Source: Clostridiales bacterium (GTDB lineage Bacteria; Bacillota; Clostridia; Oscillospirales; Oscillospiraceae). Taken from it: DNA of 5,231 nucleotides. This document shows positions 1 through 5,231 of this stretch, in pieces. Location: NCBI GenBank assembly GCA_017577345.1, contig PITX01000105.1:1-5231 (forward strand), read 5' to 3'. A program made the translations under genes and the position numbers. The notes under the pieces were generated by a model. That model searched no databases, was not told where the DNA came from, and worked only from the letters and a program-made list of their open reading frames with translations. Each line of letters begins with the position of its first letter. The first letter of the stretch is position 1.

Positions 1-2
1 AT

Positions 3-1934
3 CTACACCTGTCCTTCCTCGGGCAGTGTGGCAATATAGGCGGTCAGATCGTCCATCGTGTAGGAAACAGGTTCTTCCTCCGTACGGAAGGGAAGACCGG
101 TAAATACATCAGTGTCGGGTTCGGCTTTCTGCTCTAAAACGATGGCGGAGGTATTGACCTTGTCAAGCAGATGGCTGACCAAATCACCTCGGTATCCGAT
201 CACTCCGTTATTCATGGAGGTCGTTGCGCCCTCTGACGGATGGATCACGCCGACGACTGTGATCGTCTCTGCCTGCTCCAAGACGGCGGTCATATAGGTG
301 CTGTCCTCCGACTTGTCTGTCCACAGGTCGCCTTCTTTGGCGAAATAATCCGTGTTGACCAACAGCTTGAATTCCGTTCCGACAATTTCATCCAATGCGT
401 ATACATGGGTAGAGGTGTCGATCTCAACTTCATTTCCTGCGGCGGCATCCATAATTGCTTCCTTGAGCTCTGCCGGGTCGAGCAGACCAAGAGAGTAGAG
501 GGTGAAATCCGTCACCTGATTTTTGTCATTGACGACCAAAACGACTTCGTTATACTGCTGCGGCATCTGACCTGCGATCACATCATATTGCGTGCTCAGG
601 AGTGCTTCATTGCTGCTGAGCTGCGTCCAGACATCCATGGACATCCCGAGGCCGCCGGAGCGCATGACAGAAGAATTTTCCTGCATCCCTACGCCGAGAT
701 CGTTAAACAGGTGATTTGGATTGACCTGCTGTGCGCCGCCTTTGCCATTGAGGTTATAGATCGTCAGAGGTGTGGAATAGGAGTAGGTGATGTCACTGGT
801 CAGTGCTTCAATTCCGCTTTCGCCGGAGTCGATAAACTGCTTGAACTGCGAAAGATTGTTGGTCTTTGCGCCTGCCAGCATGGTATCCATCATACTGCTC
901 ATCACATTGACGGAATAGATGTGTTCGTCATCGTGGGTGACATCGTCCGATGTCATGTTGTCACGCATCGACATCATGGAGGAAAAATCAATCGTTGTCT
1001 TTTCAATCGTCAGCGGGTAAGATGACAGCGTTTCGCGTTCCATACGATCAATGAGCTGTTGGACACCGTTGGACATGGACAAAATCAGCGCGATACCGAT
1101 GATACCGATCGAACCTGCAAAAGCGATCAGGATCGTTCGGGTCTTTTTCGTCATGAGGTTATTGAAGCTGAGACTCAGCGCGGTAAAGAAAGACATGGAG
1201 GTCTTTTTTGCTTTGCCTGCACAGCGCCGTGCTTCTTCTTTTTCTTCCGCTGCTGCCTCATAGGGCATGGAGTCATCAATGATACTGCCGTCAAGCAGAC
1301 GGATGATGCGCGTGGAATACTGACTTGCCAGCTCCGGATTGTGCGTGACCATAATGACAAGCCGGTCTTTTGCAACCTCCTTTAATAGCTCCATGATCTG
1401 CACGCTCGTTTCGGAGTCCAGCGCACCGGTCGGCTCATCGGCAAGCAGAATGGACGGATTGTTGACCAGTGCGCGGGCGATGGCAACACGCTGCATCTGA
1501 CCGCCGGACATCTGATTTGGACGCTTATGGAGCTGATCTCCCAGACCGACCTGCTCCAGAACTGCCTTTGCACGCGCACGGCGTTCTTTTTTCGACACGC
1601 CGGAGAGAGTCAGTGCCAGCTCGACATTGGACAGGACGCTCTGGTGCGGAATCAGATTATAGCTCTGAAAAACAAAACCGATGGAATGATTGCGGTAAGC
1701 ATCCCAGTCACGGTCACGGTACTGCTTCGTAGAGACTCCGTTGATATACAGATCGCCCTTTGTGTAGCGGTCAAGTCCGCCGATGATATTGAGCAGAGTG
1801 GTCTTTCCGCACCCGGACGGACCGAGAACGGAAACGAACTCGTTCTTTCGGAAGCAGACACTGATCCCGCGCAGGGCATGCACTAAACTGTCGCCATTCG
1901 GATATTCTTTCGTAATATTCTGAAGCTCAAGCAT
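3..1934 (-). CDS. MacB-like ABC transporter, ATPase fused to permease, apparently C-terminally truncated
   Basis: This is an ATP-driven membrane protein of the MacB/LolD type, in which the ATPase is fused to an FtsX-like permease; such proteins export substrates or drive extracytoplasmic mechanical work. From the ATG at 1934 it has 643 residues. The nucleotide-binding domain (about 1-220) is intact: Walker A GPSGCGKTT at 38-46, Q-loop Gln90, signature MSGGQMQR at 142-149, Walker B ILLADEPTG at 162-170 with Glu167, D-loop ALDS at 171-174, and H-loop His198. A charged linker (about 226-245) leads to one membrane helix (about 267-287), then a roughly 350-residue extracytoplasmic domain. The frame ends at a TAG (5..3) without the three C-terminal helices of the FtsX domain; Clostridial relatives are usually well over 800 residues. 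The frame is open upstream to an ATG at 2009, but that extension has no ribosome binding site and lies upstream of the likely promoter. Substrate unknown. Confidence 0.88.
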   Translation of the reverse strand: MLELQNITKEYPNGDSLVHALRGISVCFRKNEFVSVLGPSGCGKTTLLNIIGGLDRYTKGDLYINGVSTKQYRDRDWDAYRNHSIGFVFQSYNLIPHQSVLSNVELALTLSGVSKKERRARAKAVLEQVGLGDQLHKRPNQMSGGQMQRVAIARALVNNPSILLADEPTGALDSETSVQIMELLKEVAKDRLVIMVTHNPELASQYSTRIIRLLDGSIIDDSMPYEAAAEEKEEARRCAGKAKKTSMSFFTALSLSFNNLMTKKTRTILIAFAGSIGIIGIALILSMSNGVQQLIDRMERETLSSYPLTIEKTTIDFSSMMSMRDNMTSDDVTHDDEHIYSVNVMSSMMDTMLAGAKTNNLSQFKQFIDSGESGIEALTSDITYSYSTPLTIYNLNGKGGAQQVNPNHLFNDLGVGMQENSSVMRSGGLGMSMDVWTQLSSNEALLSTQYDVIAGQMPQQYNEVVLVVNDKNQVTDFTLYSLGLLDPAELKEAIMDAAAGNEVEIDTSTHVYALDEIVGTEFKLLVNTDYFAKEGDLWTDKSEDSTYMTAVLEQAETITVVGVIHPSEGATTSMNNGVIGYRGDLVSHLLDKVNTSAIVLEQKAEPDTDVFTGLPFRTEEEPVSYTMDDLTAYIATLPEEGQV

Positions 1935-1945
1935 GAATGACAGAA

Positions 1946-1952
1946 CCTTTCC
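1946..1952 (-). promoter_or_regulatory. Ribosome binding site of the ABC gene
   Basis: The minus strand reads GGAAAGG, 11 bases before the ATG at 1934..1932. The spacing is slightly long but acceptable. It supports this start, where the protein begins MLELQNITKEY as expected for an ABC ATPase, over the ATG at 2009. Confidence 0.55.
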
Positions 1953-1966
1953 ATAAAATTGAACAT

Positions 1967-1995
1967 ATTTTAGCAGAAAGCTAATTGGAATGCAA
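1967..1995 (-). promoter_or_regulatory. Putative sigma-A promoter of the ABC gene
   Basis: On the minus strand a weak -35, TTGCAT (1995..1990), is followed after 17 bases by TAAAAT (1972..1967), a five-of-six match to the -10 consensus. A TGn extension precedes the -10. Transcription would start near 1960, giving a leader of about 26 bases. The match to -35 is only TTG, so the call rests mainly on the extended -10 and the spacing. No operator was recognised. Confidence 0.45.
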
Positions 1996-2031
1996 ATAAA
2001 ATCAGGCACAGTTTACGAAATGTTTATATTT

Positions 2032-2037
2032 GGAGGG
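2032..2037 (+). promoter_or_regulatory. Ribosome binding site deciding the GTG start of the symporter gene
   Basis: GGAGGG lies five bases upstream of GTG 2043-2045. The nearby ATG at 2051 is in a different frame, so this strong site fixes the GTG as start. No convincing plus-strand promoter was found in 1935-2042. TAAAAT at 1997-2002 is a possible -10 but has no good -35 partner. TATATT at 2025-2030 is too close to the ribosome binding site to serve. Confidence 0.75.
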
Positions 2038-2042
2038 ATCCT

Positions 2043-3428
2043 GTGGAGGAATGCTTGCAACGCATCGGAGAAAAGGTCTGGGGATGGCCGACAATGCTGC
2101 TGTTTATCGGGGTCGGTATCCTGTTTACCGTGCGGCTGAAGGGCATACAGTTTCGCTGCATGGGAAGGGCACTTCGCCTCATCGGGTCGCAGGAAGAAAA
2201 GTCGGGCATCAGTCCGTATGCCGCGCTGTGTACCGCGCTTGCCGCAACGATCGGCACGGGGAATATTGTCGGCGTTGCGACCGCTGTCGCAGCGGGCGGC
2301 CCGGGGGCGCTGTTCTGGATGCTGCTTGCGGCGGTTTTCGGCATGGCGACGCAGTATGCAGAGGGTTTCCTTGCCGTAAAATACCGCAGGCGTGAGGCAG
2401 ACGGCTATTTCGGCGGACCGTTCTGCTATATTGAGCAGGGTTTGGGAAGCCGCTTCCGATGGCTTGCGGTTTTGTTTGCAGTCACCGGTGCAGGCGTCGG
2501 TATCCTCGGCATCGGCACGACGACGCAGATCAACAGCATTACCGGCGCGGCAGATGCTTTTTTTACTTCAGATACCGCTTTTGTCCTTGCGGGACATTCC
2601 TATTCCCGGACGGTCGTGATCAGCGGCGCATTGACCGCAATTGCGGCAGCTTTGGTGTTGCTTGGCGGTGTAAAGCGAATAGCAAAGGTCTGCGAAACAC
2701 TGGTGCCGGTCATGTCTGCACTGTATCTGCTGTTTTCCGCCGTACTGCTGATCTGCTGTGCGGAAAAAATACCGTCTGCCGTCGTACTGATCGTCAGAAG
2801 TGCGTTTTCCCCCAAGGCGGTGCTTGGCGCGGGAACAGGCATCTCACTGAAGCTTGCCCTGAGAATGGGAATCGGTAGGGGAGTATTTACCAATGAAGCC
2901 GGACTCGGCTCTTCGCCCATCGCGGCGGCGGCATCCAGTGAGACCGATCCGGTAAAACAGGGGTTGATCTACATGACGGGTACATTTATCGACACGATCG
3001 TGATCTGCACGATTACGGGTCTCTGCCTCGTTGTGACAGGGGCATGGAGTGCACCGCTGGAGGGCGTGGAGATCACGGATTTTGCGTGGAGGTCGGGACT
3101 TCCGTGGGCAGGAAGCCTTTCTTCTTTTATTCTGATGGTCTGCCTGATTTTTTTCGCCTTCGCGACGATCATCGGATGGAACTTTTATGCCGAACGGTGC
3201 GTCCAATACCTGACAGGTAAAAAACGGTGGGTACAAAAGCTGTACCGGGTCGGCTATCTGATTGCAATTGCAGTAGGACCTTACTTTACGGTAAATGCAG
3301 CATGGGAGCTGGCGGATATTCTGAACGCCGTGATGGCACTTCCGAACCTGACTGCCCTCCTGCTTCTGCAAAATCAGGTGGTAACCGACACCCTTCCTTC
3401 TTTGCCGACAAAATGCGCGAAAAAATAA
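2043..3428 (+). CDS. Sodium:alanine symporter family (AgcS/AlsT) amino acid transporter
   Basis: This is a secondary transporter of the alanine or glycine:cation symporter family (Pfam Na_Ala_symp), which imports small neutral amino acids such as alanine, glycine or possibly glutamine with sodium or protons across the cytoplasmic membrane. It has 461 residues, a normal length. Family hallmarks are clear: TIGTGNIVGVATA at 69-81 followed by GGPGALFWM at 85-93, the NEAGLGS segment at 284-290, and GWNFYAERC at 378-386. Hydrophobic helices run throughout, the first near residues 16-30. Start is GTG with a GGAGGG site five bases upstream. The last 16 or so residues are polar and cytoplasmic-looking. 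The gene stands alone between a divergent ABC gene and a downstream gene with its own promoter. No clear hairpin terminator follows. Substrate and coupling ion cannot be settled from sequence, so no gene symbol is given. Confidence 0.95.
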   Translation: MEECLQRIGEKVWGWPTMLLFIGVGILFTVRLKGIQFRCMGRALRLIGSQEEKSGISPYAALCTALAATIGTGNIVGVATAVAAGGPGALFWMLLAAVFGMATQYAEGFLAVKYRRREADGYFGGPFCYIEQGLGSRFRWLAVLFAVTGAGVGILGIGTTTQINSITGAADAFFTSDTAFVLAGHSYSRTVVISGALTAIAAALVLLGGVKRIAKVCETLVPVMSALYLLFSAVLLICCAEKIPSAVVLIVRSAFSPKAVLGAGTGISLKLALRMGIGRGVFTNEAGLGSSPIAAAASSETDPVKQGLIYMTGTFIDTIVICTITGLCLVVTGAWSAPLEGVEITDFAWRSGLPWAGSLSSFILMVCLIFFAFATIIGWNFYAERCVQYLTGKKRWVQKLYRVGYLIAIAVGPYFTVNAAWELADILNAVMALPNLTALLLLQNQVVTDTLPSLPTKCAKK

Positions 3429-3450
3429 TGAAGATAATATAAAATTTCTG

Positions 3451-3479
3451 TTGAAATCCTGCCTTTTTTTTGCTACAGT
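3451..3479 (+). promoter_or_regulatory. Extended -10 promoter for the MBOAT operon
   Basis: A -35 box TTGAAA (3451-3456, five of six to consensus) is followed after exactly 17 bases by TACAGT (3474-3479), a four-of-six -10, with a TG at 3471-3472 forming an extended -10. The spacer contains a run of eight T (3464-3471). Transcription should start near 3486, about 30 bases before the GTG at 3515. This makes the acyltransferase and the gene after it a transcription unit separate from the symporter gene. Confidence 0.65.
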
Positions 3480-3503
3480 GAATAAAGATGCTTCATAGAG
3501 GAA

Positions 3504-3508
3504 GAGGG
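3504..3508 (+). promoter_or_regulatory. Ribosome binding site deciding the GTG start of the MBOAT gene
   Basis: GAGGG ends six bases before GTG 3515-3517. An in-frame ATG at 3488 has no ribosome binding site and lies almost at the predicted transcription start. It would add MLHRGRGKT, which does not look like the N-terminus of this family, whereas the GTG gives the usual start (read as MEFSNLYFLYIFLPL). Confidence 0.7.
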
Positions 3509-3514
3509 AAAACA

Positions 3515-4921
3515 GTGGAATTCTCAAATCTTTATTTTCTATATATTTTTCTTCCGCTGACGCTCGCGGTATATTTTATTATTCCGGGGATGAAACGCAA
3601 AAATATCACCCTGATCGCGGCAAGCCTGCTGTTTTATTCCATGGGACAGCCGTACTATCTTCTGCTGCTGCTTGCAACGGCATATGTCAATTACTGGCTC
3701 GGTGACCGGATCTATCCCGGTGACCGCAAGACGGTGATCCTCCCGGTCGTACTGAATATTGCGGTGCTCGGTCTGTTCAAATATCTGAATTTCTTCCTTG
3801 GTATTTTCGGTATTACCGGCGCAGACGGAGGCGGTGTCCTCAACCTTGTACTTCCGATCGGCATTTCGTTCTATACCTTCCAGATGATCGCTTATCATGT
3901 GGATGCCTACAAGGGAAAGCACGACCCTGCGCCGTCCTTTTTGAATTTCCTTCTCTATGTCTGTATGTTTCCCAAAATGCTCATGGGTCCGATCGTTCGT
4001 TATAACGACATCAAGGATCAGTTGGAGCATCGCCGCTCCGCCCCGAGAGCGGTTTTTGAGGGTGCGGTACGCTTCTGCGTCGGTCTTGCAAAAAAAGTGC
4101 TGATCGCAGATTACGCGTTCCTTGCATTTTCGGAATTTGAAAATCAGCCCTATGGCGCGGCGGCATGGCTGAGTGCGCTGATGTTCATGTTCTATATTTA
4201 TTTCGAATTTTCCGGCTGTTCGGACATGGCGATCGGCCTCGGAAAGATCTTCGGCTTCCGTTATCCGGAAAACTTCGACCTGCCGTACACCTCAAAATCC
4301 ATCACGGAATTCTGGCGCAGGTGGCATATGACGCTCGGCAGCTTTTTCCGTGACTATGTATACATTCCGCTCGGCGGTAACCGCAAGGGAAAAGCGCGTC
4401 AGATCCTCAATCTGTTTATCGTCTGGGCTCTGACCGGCTTATGGCATGGTGCTGACTGGAATTATCTCATCTGGGGTCTGTATTTCTTCGTGCTTCTGGC
4501 TGTGGAAAAGCAGCTTATGCCGAAGCTGGAAAAGCTTCCGTATGCAGCCCGTCTGCTGATCACTATGTTCTTCGTCCTGATCGGCTGGGTCATCTTCTCG
4601 CATGAGAGCCTGCCTGCGCTTGGCAACAGTCTTGCAATGATGTTCGGCAAGGGCGGCTTCTGGAGCGCATCGGTCGGTGTGATCCTCCGCAATTCCTTGC
4701 CGCTGATCGCGATCTGTGTGATCGGATCATCTGTGCTGCCGCGGTGGTTCAGCTTCATATGGGGCGGCATCTTAGTGCGCGGCCGCAAGGAAAGCCAGTT
4801 CTCCGCTTCACAGCTTGTCTATGCGATCAGCCTGTTCGCATTTGCTGTTCTTTTGCTGTATCTCTGCACCGCATCTTTAGTCGGCGCGGCAAGCAAACCC
4901 TCTTTGTACGCATCATTCTGA
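3515..4921 (+). CDS. MBOAT family membrane-bound O-acyltransferase, AlgI-like
   Basis: This polytopic membrane enzyme moves acyl groups, often acetyl, from a cytoplasmic donor to the outer side of the membrane, typically to modify a surface polysaccharide or other envelope polymer (as AlgI, PatA and DltB do). From the GTG it has 468 residues, normal for the AlgI branch. The N-terminus has the typical FLPL motif in the first helix. The core runs from ENFDLPYTSKS through FWRRWH (266-271) and RDYVYIPLGGNRKG to LTGLWHGADWN, where His311 is the expected catalytic histidine. Hydrophobic helices occupy most of the protein. The C-terminus, KPSLYASF, corresponds to the NPFIYFRF-like ending common in the family but is divergent. 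A DHHW-like gene starts 13 bases downstream, the usual partner arrangement in Firmicutes. The natural acceptor polymer cannot be deduced here; DltB is less likely because no dltA, dltC or dltD is visible. Confidence 0.93.
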   Translation: MEFSNLYFLYIFLPLTLAVYFIIPGMKRKNITLIAASLLFYSMGQPYYLLLLLATAYVNYWLGDRIYPGDRKTVILPVVLNIAVLGLFKYLNFFLGIFGITGADGGGVLNLVLPIGISFYTFQMIAYHVDAYKGKHDPAPSFLNFLLYVCMFPKMLMGPIVRYNDIKDQLEHRRSAPRAVFEGAVRFCVGLAKKVLIADYAFLAFSEFENQPYGAAAWLSALMFMFYIYFEFSGCSDMAIGLGKIFGFRYPENFDLPYTSKSITEFWRRWHMTLGSFFRDYVYIPLGGNRKGKARQILNLFIVWALTGLWHGADWNYLIWGLYFFVLLAVEKQLMPKLEKLPYAARLLITMFFVLIGWVIFSHESLPALGNSLAMMFGKGGFWSASVGVILRNSLPLIAICVIGSSVLPRWFSFIWGGILVRGRKESQFSASQLVYAISLFAFAVLLLYLCTASLVGAASKPSLYASF

Positions 4922-4923
4922 TT

Positions 4924-4928
4924 GGAGG
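4924..4928 (+). promoter_or_regulatory. Ribosome binding site of the DHHW-like gene
   Basis: GGAGG begins three bases after the MBOAT stop codon and ends six bases before ATG 4935-4937. The tight packing, with no room for a promoter, indicates co-transcription with the acyltransferase. Confidence 0.75.
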
Positions 4929-4934
4929 CAGTGT

Positions 4935-5231
4935 ATGAAAAAAGTGTATGCCATTCTCTCTGCATTGTTTTTGATCCTGCTGCTCTCCGTCGGCGTCTAT
5001 TCTCTGTTCAATCTCAACGCCGATGCGGCAAAGCCGGAGGTCACCTTCGGGAGCTTCTTTGACGGCACATATTCCAACGGACAGCGTGCTTATTATGCCG
5101 CGGCATTCCCGCAGTCCGACTCGCTCAAAAGCATGAATACCCGTCTGAACGGCTTTTACAAATTCTCCGGTCTCAGCGGCGGTGAAGGCGTTCAGCTTCT
5201 GATCAATATGGACGGTCAGGCTGCGCAGGGC
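4935..5231 (+). CDS. DHHW-like membrane-anchored protein, 5' part only; probable partner of the MBOAT enzyme
   Basis: The first 99 codons are present and the gene continues past the right edge. The protein begins MKKVYAILS with a hydrophobic stretch at about residues 6-24. It lacks an obvious cleavage site, so it is probably a signal anchor placing the rest outside the membrane. The region after it, from VTFGSFFDGTYSNG through AYYAAAFPQSD to LNGFYKFSG, resembles the start of DHHW/AlgX-like proteins, where an 'xFFDGxY...YYxxxFPxRD' pattern precedes the catalytic SGNH-like domain. The usual Arg after the FP motif is Gln-Ser here. Such proteins are encoded beside AlgI-like MBOAT genes in many Firmicutes and are thought to take the acyl group to the surface polymer. 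The diagnostic DHHW motif itself lies outside the window, so the family call is inferred from context and N-terminal pattern. Confidence 0.7.
   Translation, partial: MKKVYAILSALFLILLLSVGVYSLFNLNADAAKPEVTFGSFFDGTYSNGQRAYYAAAFPQSDSLKSMNTRLNGFYKFSGLSGGEGVQLLINMDGQAAQG

Noticed and set aside
240..1025. A 261-codon open frame on the plus strand
   Set aside because: It lies wholly antisense to the ABC gene, its protein is rich in Cys, His and Arg without recognisable motifs, and it has no ribosome binding site. The opposite strand has clear ABC motifs.
1935..2009. Longer N-terminus of the ABC protein starting at 2009
   Set aside because: The added residues (MPDFICIPIS...) have no family counterpart, there is no ribosome binding site, and the predicted promoter lies inside this stretch.
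3463..3471. T-run after the symporter gene as an intrinsic terminator
   Set aside because: No GC-rich inverted repeat precedes the T-run, and it sits inside the 17-base spacer of a good promoter, which explains it better.
3491..3504. Small hairpin CTTC/GAAG just before the MBOAT ribosome binding site
   Set aside because: A four-base stem with a six-base loop is too weak to be regulatory, and it leaves most of the ribosome binding site free.
2844..3527. A 227-codon open frame on the minus strand
   Set aside because: It is antisense to the symporter gene, with a basic, low-complexity protein typical of a shadow frame. It also runs across the plus-strand promoter and the MBOAT start.
3515..4921. 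DltB, the D-alanine teichoic acid transferase
   Set aside because: The motifs fit the wider AlgI-like MBOAT group. No dltA, dltC or dltD neighbour is visible, and the downstream gene looks DHHW-like.

Overview
This 5.2 kb window looks like ordinary chromosome from a low-to-mid GC Gram-positive anaerobe, most likely a gut Clostridia member of the Ruminococcus/Oscillospiraceae type. That placement is inferred from three things: strong GGAGG-type ribosome binding sites, GTG starts, and a gene set typical of Clostridia. These are a MacB-like ABC protein fused to its permease, an AgcS/AlsT amino acid symporter, and an MBOAT acyltransferase followed by a DHHW-like membrane-anchored protein. I see no RNA genes, CRISPR array, insertion sequence, phage gene or clear repeat.

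Layout: positions 3-1934 (minus strand) encode an ABC ATPase fused to the first half of an FtsX/MacB-type permease. The frame stops at a TAG at the window edge, before the three C-terminal membrane helices the family needs. A 108-bp intergenic region (1935-2042) separates it from a divergently transcribed sodium:alanine symporter-family gene (2043-3428, plus strand, GTG start). An 86-bp gap (3429-3514) carries a convincing extended -10 promoter. It drives an AlgI-like MBOAT O-acyltransferase (3515-4921, GTG start) and, 13 bp further on, a secreted or membrane-anchored protein that runs off the right edge (4935-5231+).

How they work together: the last two genes form a probable two-gene operon. 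In the usual model a membrane O-acyltransferase passes acyl (often acetyl) groups across the membrane, and an extracytoplasmic partner places them on a surface polymer. The symporter and the ABC gene appear to be independent units, for amino acid uptake and for export or envelope stress respectively. No stretch over 300 bases lacks a gene. The points most worth a second look are the early stop in the ABC gene and the uncharacterised acyltransferase/DHHW pair. I did not find a clearly new system.
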